This document shows positions 48,489 to 54,455 of a stretch of DNA of 54,455 bases, piece after piece (positions within the stretch are counted from its first letter, which is position 1; each line of letters begins with the position of its first letter). Both the position numbers and the translations under genes were made by a program. The stretch lies in contig NZ_MKCR01000034.1 in assembly GCF_001855565.1 (NCBI RefSeq), positions 1-54,455 of the forward strand. Direction: 5' to 3'. The notes beneath the pieces were generated by a model. That model had not been told where the DNA came from and searched no databases. It was given only the letters and a program-made list of their open reading frames with translations. This DNA comes from Chromobacterium amazonense. Its GTDB lineage: Bacteria > Pseudomonadota > Gammaproteobacteria > Burkholderiales > Chromobacteriaceae.

Positions 48489-48884
48489 ATGTCAGTCTTT
48501 TCCGTTGAATTCAAAGTGCGCGATTACGAGTGCGACATGCAGGGCATCGTCAACAACGGCGTGTATTTCAACTACCTGGAGCATGCCCGTCATGAGTTTT
48601 TGCTGGCCAAGGGCATAGACTTCGCCGCGCTGGCCCGCGACAAGATCAATCTGGTGGTGGTGCGATCGGAGATGGATTACAAGGCCTCGCTGACCAGCGG
48701 CGACACCTTCGTCGTCACCGTGGCTTTCGAGCCGGTGTCGCGGGTCCGCTTCGGCTTCCGTCAGCAAGTGATTCGTCAGGCCGATGGCAAGGTAGCGCTG
48801 GAGGGGCTGATCATCGGCACCGCCATCAACGAGCGCGGCAGGCCGGCGATTCCGGAAGGCTTCGCCGAGCGACTGACCGCCTGA
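48489..48884 (+). CDS. Hotdog acyl-CoA thioesterase (YbgC/FadM-like)
   Basis: A 131-residue 4-hydroxybenzoyl-CoA thioesterase-type hotdog protein. The active-site helix segment DYECDMQGIVNNGVYFNYLEHARHEF and NLVVVRSEMDYKASLTSGD are characteristic. It hydrolyses acyl-CoA; chain preference unknown. ATG 48489 is preferred to the preceding TTG. Isolated, with a CACGAAA-type repeat downstream. Confidence 0.9.
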   Translation: MSVFSVEFKVRDYECDMQGIVNNGVYFNYLEHARHEFLLAKGIDFAALARDKINLVVVRSEMDYKASLTSGDTFVVTVAFEPVSRVRFGFRQQVIRQADGKVALEGLIIGTAINERGRPAIPEGFAERLTA

Positions 48885-48888
48885 AAAA

Positions 48889-49008
48889 CCGATTTAGCCA
48901 CGAAATACACGAAAAACACGGACGAAGGCCGGCTACCTGGGGCGGAGGGACGGCGGCTGTTGGTTTGCTACTGCGTTTTTCGCGCTTTCCGCGTGTTTCC
49001 GCAGCCGA
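48889..49008. repeat. Paired inverted CACGAAA-type repeats, second locus
   Basis: GATTTAGCCACGAAATACACG-like unit at 48891-48926, and a diverged inverted copy at about 48971-49008, between the thioesterase gene and the ArsR-like gene. It matches the pair between ibaG and murA in sequence style and arrangement. Confidence 0.55.
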
Positions 49009-49033
49009 GCACGCTTTCCGCCACGTCTTTCTA

Positions 49034-49753
49034 TTAGTCCGATTCCGTCAGCGCCTCCGGCCGGATGCCCCACTGCTCGCGCAGAAAGGCTTGCCCGGCC
49101 GGCGTGACGCGCAGCGCGCGGCTGTCCTGCCGCCGCTCCACCCAATTGCGCTGTTGAAACTCCCGGCACAGCGCAGCGCCAAACGCGCCGGCCAGATGCG
49201 GCCGCCGCTCGCTCCAGTCCAGGCAGGCGCGCGCCAGCGGCCGCTTGCCGCCGCTTGGCGCCGTTACCCCCAGGGTAACGGCGAACCAGCGCCGTCCCGA
49301 CGCCGTGACCTCGAACTGTCTTTCCTCATTCAGCAGCAACAGCCCATCCGCTTGCATCGCGTCGGCAATGGCGATGCCCAATCGGCCCGCCAAGTGATCG
49401 TAACAGGTGCGCGCCAGCCTGAGCTGCGGCGAAATCGGGCTGGCCGCGCGCGGTCGCTGCAGATCATGGCCATGGGCTGCCGCGCTCAAGGCTTCCAGCG
49501 CCTGGGCGATGGCGGCATTGGCGAGCAGGTAGTAGCGGTGGCGGCCATGCTGCTCCACTTTCACGGCTCCACCTTGCAATAGTTTGGCCAGATGGTTGCT
49601 GGCGCTCTGCGCGCTGAGGCCGGCATGACGGGCCAGCTCGCTGGCCGGATAGCTGCGGCCGTCCAGCAATAGAAGCAGCATGCGGGCGCGGCCGGGATCG
49701 GACAGCAGGCTGGCCAGGCGGCTGATGTCGGGCAGGTGGGCGCCGTTGCTCAT
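49034..49753 (-). CDS. ArsR-like transcriptional regulator
   Basis: A 239-residue regulator. Residues 1-90 form an ArsR winged helix (ISRLASLLSDPGRARMLLLLLDG, SELARHAGLSAQSASNHLAKLL, VEQHGRHRYYLLA). The longer C-terminal half has Cys residues (RTCYD, RACLDW, ALCREF) and a second helical domain, so it is larger than typical ArsR proteins. It is divergent from the DUF6058-P450-ABM operon and probably controls it. Inducer unknown. Confidence 0.88.
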   Translation of the reverse strand: MSNGAHLPDISRLASLLSDPGRARMLLLLLDGRSYPASELARHAGLSAQSASNHLAKLLQGGAVKVEQHGRHRYYLLANAAIAQALEALSAAAHGHDLQRPRAASPISPQLRLARTCYDHLAGRLGIAIADAMQADGLLLLNEERQFEVTASGRRWFAVTLGVTAPSGGKRPLARACLDWSERRPHLAGAFGAALCREFQQRNWVERRQDSRALRVTPAGQAFLREQWGIRPEALTESD

Positions 49754-49833
49754 GGTTCACTCCAGCGTGAAACATCATATGGGATGGCTGGCTACGATAG
49801 CGGCATCGAAAGCGCTAGCCAAGGAGTTCCGTC

Positions 49834-50460
49834 ATGCAGGCCTTGTTGAATTATTTGCAAGCCCATTTTTTGAGTGAGTCGCAGCTACTGCATCGCAGTG
49901 GCCTGTCGCGGGAGCGATTGGCCCAGTTACAGCGTGAAGGGAGAACGCCGCTGCCATCCTATGCATTGCGCTGTTCGGGCGTGGTGGCGTCTTATTTCGG
50001 CGAGCAAGCGCTGGATGGCGAGTTGGCTTGGTATCCGCTGGCGACGGCGGAATGGCTGATTGAGGCGCAGCGCGCCGACGTGGCGGCGCTACGCGCGCGT
50101 TTCGAGCGCCGTTATCGGGCGGAGTGGGCCCGTCTGGCTGCGCAAGGGCTGGCCGATGCGGCAGATGGCTGTCTGGACGCGGAGTGGGCGCATTTCCTGG
50201 CCGGCACGTATGGGGTGTGCACCCGCCATGGCCGGGTGGAGGAGATTGCCGCCAAGAGCGCGGCTGTCGCCTTGATCGACCGCCTGACCGTATGCCAGAC
50301 CCGCGCCGCCCTGCCGGCGGACGAGCTGGCCTTGTTGCGCCGGGCGGTGGATGTGCTGGACGAGGCGGCCGCGCTGTTCGCGCCGCATGAGCGGGCCGCC
50401 AGCTCGCGCGAGCGCTGCGTCAACCAGGCGCGGCGGCAATACTTGGGAGACGCGGCATGA
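49834..50460 (+). CDS. DUF6058 family protein
   Basis: A 208-residue protein of the DUF6058 family found in natural-product loci. MQALLNYLQAHFLSESQLLHRSGL, LPSYALRCSGVVASYFGEQAL, EWAHFLAGTYGVCTRHGRVEEIA and RRAVDVLDEAAALFAPHERAASS are its conserved features. The biochemical role is unknown. First gene of a three-gene operon, overlapping the P450 gene by ATGA. Confidence 0.85.
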   Translation: MQALLNYLQAHFLSESQLLHRSGLSRERLAQLQREGRTPLPSYALRCSGVVASYFGEQALDGELAWYPLATAEWLIEAQRADVAALRARFERRYRAEWARLAAQGLADAADGCLDAEWAHFLAGTYGVCTRHGRVEEIAAKSAAVALIDRLTVCQTRAALPADELALLRRAVDVLDEAAALFAPHERAASSRERCVNQARRQYLGDAA

Positions 50461-51551
50461 GCGCCTGGCCGGAACATGCGCTGGCCGCCGCCAGCCATGC
50501 CGATCCGTATCCTTACTACCGCGAATTGGCGCGCCAGGGCTGGACGCGCGACGAAGGGCTGGGCCTATGGCTGGCCGCGTCGCACGCGGCGGCATCCGCC
50601 GTGCTGGCCAGTCCCGCCTGCCGGGTGCGGCCGCCCGGCGAGCCGGTGCCTGCCATATGGGCGGGTTCGCGAATGGGCGATACCTTAGGCCGCTGGCTGC
50701 GCATGAGCGAATCGCCTTGGCATCCGCCATTGCGCGCCGCCGTCGGCGCGGCGTTTGCCGCGATGCCGCTTTCCGCGGTGCAGGCCTGCGCGCGTCAATT
50801 GGCGGCGGCATTCTTGGCCGAGGGGGCGGTGACGGGCAAGCGTTTGGATGCGCTGACCGATTATCTGCCGGCGGCGACGCTGGCGGCCTTGCTGGGTTGG
50901 CCGGAACCGGCGCGTGGCCAGGTGGCCGCGCAAGTGGCGGCGCTCGCCCGCGCCCTGGCCGCGGATGCCGATGCGGAGGCGAGAGCGCGGGGCGAGGCGG
51001 CTTGCCGTGACCTGCTGGCGCAGTTGGCTTGCTTGCCGGCCTCGGGCTGGCTGGCTGCGTGGCGCCAGGCGTTTGCCGAACTCGGCGAGGCCAGCCTGCA
51101 CGCCAATCTGGCGGGCATGCTGTTCCAGAGCTTCGACGCCGGCGCGGGGTTGATATCGGCCGGCATGGCCTGGCGCTGCGGCGCGCCGTGGGATGGCAAC
51201 GATGACAAGGAATGGAACCGTCGGCTGCGGGCTGATCCGGTGCTGCATCACACCCGCCGCTTTGTTGCCGAGGAGGTCGAGTTGGCAGGGCAGCGCTTGC
51301 TTCCCGGCGATGTGGTGCTGGTGTTGCTGGCCGCCGCGGCGCAGGACCCGGCAGGGCCGGGCGAGGCGATGGATTTTGGCCGGAGCCGCCATGGTTGTCC
51401 CGGCGAGCGGCTGGCGCTCGCCATCGCAAAGGGCGCGCTGACGGCGCTTGAGTCGGCGCGGCCGGATTGGGCGGCTCTGGCCGGTTCTATTCGCTACCGC
51501 CATCTGCCCAATGCGCGGATACGCCGTTTCGGCGCAGGAGAGATGCGATGA
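50457..51551 (+). CDS. Short cytochrome P450
   Basis: A 364-residue P450. The haem-Cys loop DFGRSRHGCPGERLA matches FGxGxHxCxG (the second Gly is Ser), and EWNR in KEWNRRLRADP serves as ExxR. The meander between AAQDP and the Cys loop is much shorter than normal, and the I-helix (QSFDAGAGL) lacks the usual AGxDT threonine. Hence either a reduced monooxygenase or one using a different oxygen chemistry. Overlaps both neighbours by ATGA. Confidence 0.85.
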   Translation: MSAWPEHALAAASHADPYPYYRELARQGWTRDEGLGLWLAASHAAASAVLASPACRVRPPGEPVPAIWAGSRMGDTLGRWLRMSESPWHPPLRAAVGAAFAAMPLSAVQACARQLAAAFLAEGAVTGKRLDALTDYLPAATLAALLGWPEPARGQVAAQVAALARALAADADAEARARGEAACRDLLAQLACLPASGWLAAWRQAFAELGEASLHANLAGMLFQSFDAGAGLISAGMAWRCGAPWDGNDDKEWNRRLRADPVLHHTRRFVAEEVELAGQRLLPGDVVLVLLAAAAQDPAGPGEAMDFGRSRHGCPGERLALAIAKGALTALESARPDWAALAGSIRYRHLPNARIRRFGAGEMR

Positions 51552-51895
51552 TCGCGGTGATTTTTGAAGTGACGCTGGCCGAAGGCGGGCGGGATGGCTA
51601 TCTGGATTGGGCCGTGCGGCTGGCGGAAACGCTCCAGCATAGGGATGGCTTCCTCTCCATCGAACGTTTTCAAAGCCTGGCGCGGCCAGATACGCTGCTG
51701 TCTTTGTCGTTCTGGCGCGACGAGGCGGCGCTTGCCGCCTGGCGCAATCTGGAATCGCACCGGATGGCGCAGGCGGCGGGAAGGGGAGGGCTGTTCGCCG
51801 ATTACCGGCTGCGGGTGGCGGCGGTGCTGCGCGATTACGGCATGACCGCGCGCGAACAGGCGCCGCCGGACAGCCGCGCCGCGCATTCAGCCTGA
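51548..51895 (+). CDS. Antibiotic biosynthesis monooxygenase (ABM) protein
   Basis: A 115-residue ABM-fold protein: IAVIFEVTLAEGGRDGYLDWAV, HRDGFLSIERFQSLARPDT, LSFWRDEAALAAWRNLESHRMAQ are the typical strand/helix segments with the ligand-pocket His and Trp. Family members are cofactor-less monooxygenases or quinone/haem-acting enzymes. Overlaps P450 by ATGA and the convergent rsmJ by 9 nt. Confidence 0.88.
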   Translation: MIAVIFEVTLAEGGRDGYLDWAVRLAETLQHRDGFLSIERFQSLARPDTLLSLSFWRDEAALAAWRNLESHRMAQAAGRGGLFADYRLRVAAVLRDYGMTAREQAPPDSRAAHSA

Positions 51896-52663
51896 GGCCA
51901 GGGCCTTGATCACGTAGAGGTCGAAGCGGGTGGATTTGCCGTCCAGCACGGCGGACGGTTTGACGCCCGCTATCGGCGCGCCCAGCCGCGGCCGCTTGAC
52001 CACCACGCGCACTTTGGCGGCGGCGATGGCGGCGGCCAACAGCTCGGCGCTGTCCATATCGTCGCCAATGACACGCTGGAAGGCCTGCATGTCCTTCTTG
52101 GCGGCGGCGGATTTCTTGTCGGTGTCGGGGAACATCGGATCGACGAATACCACGTCGGGACGCTCGGTCTCGGCCAGGCCGCTCAGCCAATCGCGCGAAT
52201 TGGCGTGCACCAAGCCCATGCGCGCGGCGATGTCGCGGGTGGCCTCGTCGCGTTCGGCCCGCTCCAGCGCATCGGCCAGCAGCGCCGCCGCTACCGGCGA
52301 GCGCTCCACCATCGTCACCCGGCAGCCCAGGCTGGCCAGCACGAAGCTGTCGCGGCCCAGGCCGGCGGTGGCATCCACCACATAGGGCAAATCCTTCGCT
52401 CCTTTCAGCCCCACCGCCTTGGCTACCGGCTGGCCGCGGCCGCCGCCCTGCTCGCGGCGATGGCGCGCCGCGCCCTCGACGAATTCGGCATACACCGCGC
52501 CGTGCTTGCCGGTGGTCAGCAACGCCAGCCGCTCGCCGTTCAGCTCCAGCCAATAGCCGTCTGTCGGACGCGCTTTCACCAAAGGCAGCTGGAAGCGTGC
52601 GGCGAGGCGGCGTGCGGCGTCGAGGCGGACGGGTTCTGAGCAGTAAAGCGGGGTGGCGGTCAT
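51887..52663 (-). CDS. rsmJ: 16S rRNA m2G1516 methyltransferase RsmJ
   Basis: A 258-residue SAM methyltransferase: VVDATAGLGRDSFVLASLG (SAM loop), VERSPVAAALLADALERA, and catalytic-type DPMFPDTDKKSAAAKKDMQ are diagnostic of RsmJ. Start at 52663 (MTATPLYC) follows AAGGATG; the open frame continues 18 codons upstream. Confidence 0.95.
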   Translation of the reverse strand: MTATPLYCSEPVRLDAARRLAARFQLPLVKARPTDGYWLELNGERLALLTTGKHGAVYAEFVEGAARHRREQGGGRGQPVAKAVGLKGAKDLPYVVDATAGLGRDSFVLASLGCRVTMVERSPVAAALLADALERAERDEATRDIAARMGLVHANSRDWLSGLAETERPDVVFVDPMFPDTDKKSAAAKKDMQAFQRVIGDDMDSAELLAAAIAAAKVRVVVKRPRLGAPIAGVKPSAVLDGKSTRFDLYVIKALASG

Positions 52664-52984
52664 CGGGCATCCTTGAAAACGTATGCGCACGATACGGGAT
52701 GCGTGTTTCTGCTGCAAGTTGGCATTTTTTGCTGGGTATGTTCAGGTCGGCTAAGTAATTTTAGCTAAAGCCCCTTTACGCATATAACATTTTTTAACGA
52801 GTGAAAATAGTCTATTCATCATAATTGAACACATACTGATCAGTGTGAGTCGCTACGGGACAAAGACTCGGCAGCCAAATCCTATCCGCCAGACGCAACT
52901 GGTGCTTGAACGGTTGGCGCTGGCGTGAATGAGGTGGCGCGCGGCTTTGTAAACGGCTCCGGGTGTGTTGTCGGGAGAATGGTC
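52664..52984 (+). other. Promoter region upstream of the large adhesin
   Basis: 321 nt without a gene. It is AT-rich from about 52725 to 52830 and holds a palindrome ACTGATCAGT at 52835-52844, with CACA/TGTG on either side, probably a regulator site. Confidence 0.45.
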
Positions 52985-54455
52985 ATGGCATGGTGGAAAT
53001 CGACAAAACCGCAAGCGCAGTCTCGCGGCACGGAGCGTTCGTCCAATCGTCTGTTGCTGCAGGCCTTGGAGCCCAGAATGATGTTCGACGGCGCGGTGGC
53101 GGCTTCGTTGGGCCATGCGGCTCAGCATGTCGGAGAGATGCATAATGTGCTGGATGCCTCCGCCCAGCAACGACACGGCGAGGCCGCGCCGCCTCCGGCC
53201 GCGCCCAGCGCCGCGGCCGAATCCCATGCCGCCCCGGCTGCGGGTCCAAAAGACGGCGGCGTGCGGACCGCGTCCGCCAACGCGCCGCAGGTGGTGTTCG
53301 TCGAAAACGATGTCGCCAATCTGCAAAGCTTGGTGTCGCAACTGCCGTCCGGCTATCAGGTGGTGATTCTGGACAGCAGCAAGGACGGCTTGGCGCAGAT
53401 CGCGCAGTGGGCGCAAACCCACAGCGGCTACGGCGCCATCCACATCATCTCGCACGGCCAGGAAAACGATCTGCAGCTGGGCACCACGGAGCTGACCACC
53501 GCCAATGTCGCCAGCCATCAGGCAGAATTGGCAGTTATAGGCCAGGCACTGCGTCCGGGGGGCGACATCCTGCTGTACGGCTGCGATGTGGCCGAGGGCA
53601 GCGACGGCGCGGCCTTGGTCAACGCCATCGCGCGGGAGAGCGGCCGGGTGACGGCCGCTTCCACCAACGCCACCGGCGCCGCCAGCCTGGGCGGCGACTG
53701 GACGCTGGAGTACGTCACCGGTCGCCTGGACGTGGCCGAGCTGGACCTGCCGGGCTATCACGGTCTGCTGACGCAGCCGACCAGCGGCACGACCACCTTC
53801 GACAATCTGGATGGCGCGGTCTACAACCCGTCTGGCAGCACGGACACGGCAACCAACCTGAATGGCTGGAACTTCGTCATGCAGCTGGGCCAGACCAATA
53901 ACGGCAACCAGTCCATCATTGTCGAGAAACCCAGCACCGCGGAAACGGTGGATGCCTATTCCGATGGCACCATCCCCATCACCTATCTGAGCGTCAAGCC
54001 CAACGACAGTAGCCTGTTCACCCTCAACTCCATCGGCGTGGTGCTCAATGGCTACGACTCGGGCACCACCGGCGGCAGCGTCAAGTTGGTCGGCTATCTG
54101 AACGGTTCGGCGGTGTCTGGCGCCGTGCTGAGCCAGAACGTTGGCGATGTGCTGCAGGGCGGCGGCACGCTGGTGACTTTCAACGTTTCCGGCAATAGCG
54201 CCTTCCAAGGCATAGACTCCTTCCGGGTGCTGGCGGCATCGGGCCATACTATTACCGGCATGGTGGGGGTGGGCAGCATCAACGCCATCAATTTTCACTT
54301 TCCGGGGCCGACGCTGACCGCCAGCGGCGGCAGCAGCGCTTACAGCTCCGGTACTGGCAACACGGTGGCGGTGGACAGTGGCATCACGCTCAGCGATACC
54401 GCCGCCTCGACCCAAACCAGCGCCACGGTATCGATTACCGGCAACTTCCACAGCA
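52985..54455 (+). CDS. Large DUF4347 surface/adhesin protein, N-terminal part
   Basis: Open to the window edge, at least 490 residues. ATG 52985 has GGGAG upstream. Residues about 25-40 hold LLLQALEPRMMFDGA, the LEPR-type N-terminus of giant type I-secreted adhesins. Residues about 101-260 are DUF4347, with IHIISHGQ (His157) and LLYGCDVAEG (Cys200). After that come Thr/Ser/Gly-rich beta repeats (GYDSGTTGGSVKLVG, GHTITGMVGVGS). The remainder, including any RTX repeats and secretion signal, is outside. Likely a biofilm or host-binding protein exported by a type I system. Confidence 0.85.
   Translation, partial: MAWWKSTKPQAQSRGTERSSNRLLLQALEPRMMFDGAVAASLGHAAQHVGEMHNVLDASAQQRHGEAAPPPAAPSAAAESHAAPAAGPKDGGVRTASANAPQVVFVENDVANLQSLVSQLPSGYQVVILDSSKDGLAQIAQWAQTHSGYGAIHIISHGQENDLQLGTTELTTANVASHQAELAVIGQALRPGGDILLYGCDVAEGSDGAALVNAIARESGRVTAASTNATGAASLGGDWTLEYVTGRLDVAELDLPGYHGLLTQPTSGTTTFDNLDGAVYNPSGSTDTATNLNGWNFVMQLGQTNNGNQSIIVEKPSTAETVDAYSDGTIPITYLSVKPNDSSLFTLNSIGVVLNGYDSGTTGGSVKLVGYLNGSAVSGAVLSQNVGDVLQGGGTLVTFNVSGNSAFQGIDSFRVLAASGHTITGMVGVGSINAINFHFPGPTLTASGGSSAYSSGTGNTVAVDSGITLSDTAASTQTSATVSITGNFHS

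Noticed and set aside
52853-54451. 532-codon minus-strand frame over the adhesin start
   Set aside because: Opposite a gene with clear signal, LEPR and DUF4347 motifs; no recognisable domain in the minus frame.

Overview
The window is a GC-rich proteobacterial chromosome segment, most likely from Chromobacterium or a close relative (Chromobacteriaceae, Neisseriales, Betaproteobacteria). This rests on the rrn operon layout (16S, tRNA-Ile, tRNA-Ala, 23S, 5S), the gene repertoire (mlaFEDCBA, ibaG-murA, dapC-dapD, rsmJ, a DUF6058/P450 cassette) and the style of the proteins. The genus is an inference.

Layout. 1-4.15 kb: 3' part of an rRNA operon, with a long stem-loop insertion in helix 45 of the 23S gene and two copies of an interspersed hairpin repeat in the 16S-23S spacer. 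4.2-5.4 kb: a small VOC-fold protein and an exported two-repeat protein, divergent, separated by a structured intergenic region with a terminator facing each gene. 5.4-26.5 kb: a contractile phage-tail cluster. A Mor-type activator faces away from the tail genes, in the order Mu gp37/gp38-like, sheath, tube, tail-assembly chaperone with a recoded GpE extension, modular tape measure, U, X, D, V, then baseplate W and J interleaved with three receptor-binding cassettes. No head, terminase, integrase, replication or lysis gene is visible, so the locus looks like an R-type tailocin or domesticated tail rather than a prophage. Its strangest trait is three gpI paralogues, each beside its own fibre or spike genes.

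26.5-33.2 kb: a tripartite RND efflux system (adaptor, pump, outer-membrane channel) with a divergent TetR regulator and a perfect AcrR-type operator between them. 33.2-36.6 kb: an ABC-2 exporter pair, ibaG and murA. 36.7-41.3 kb: yjdM/phnA-like, then the complete lipid-asymmetry operon mlaFEDCBA on the minus strand, with a repeat element and a terminator in its 3' untranslated region. 41.6-45.3 kb: the lysine/DAP genes dapC-dapD, then an EamA exporter and a GNAT acetyltransferase.

45.3-52.7 kb: an unrecognised protein made of two tandem modules, a NhaC-like antiporter with slyX, a DUF2325 protein with a coupled 39-residue ORF, a hotdog thioesterase, an ArsR-like regulator facing a DUF6058 / short P450 / ABM-monooxygenase operon, and rsmJ. 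52.98 kb to the end: the N-terminus of a probable giant surface adhesin carrying a DUF4347 domain, running off the window.

The best candidates for something new are the three-cassette tail locus, the 23S helix 45 insertion, the structured region at 4.55-4.73 kb and the two-module protein at 45.3 kb.
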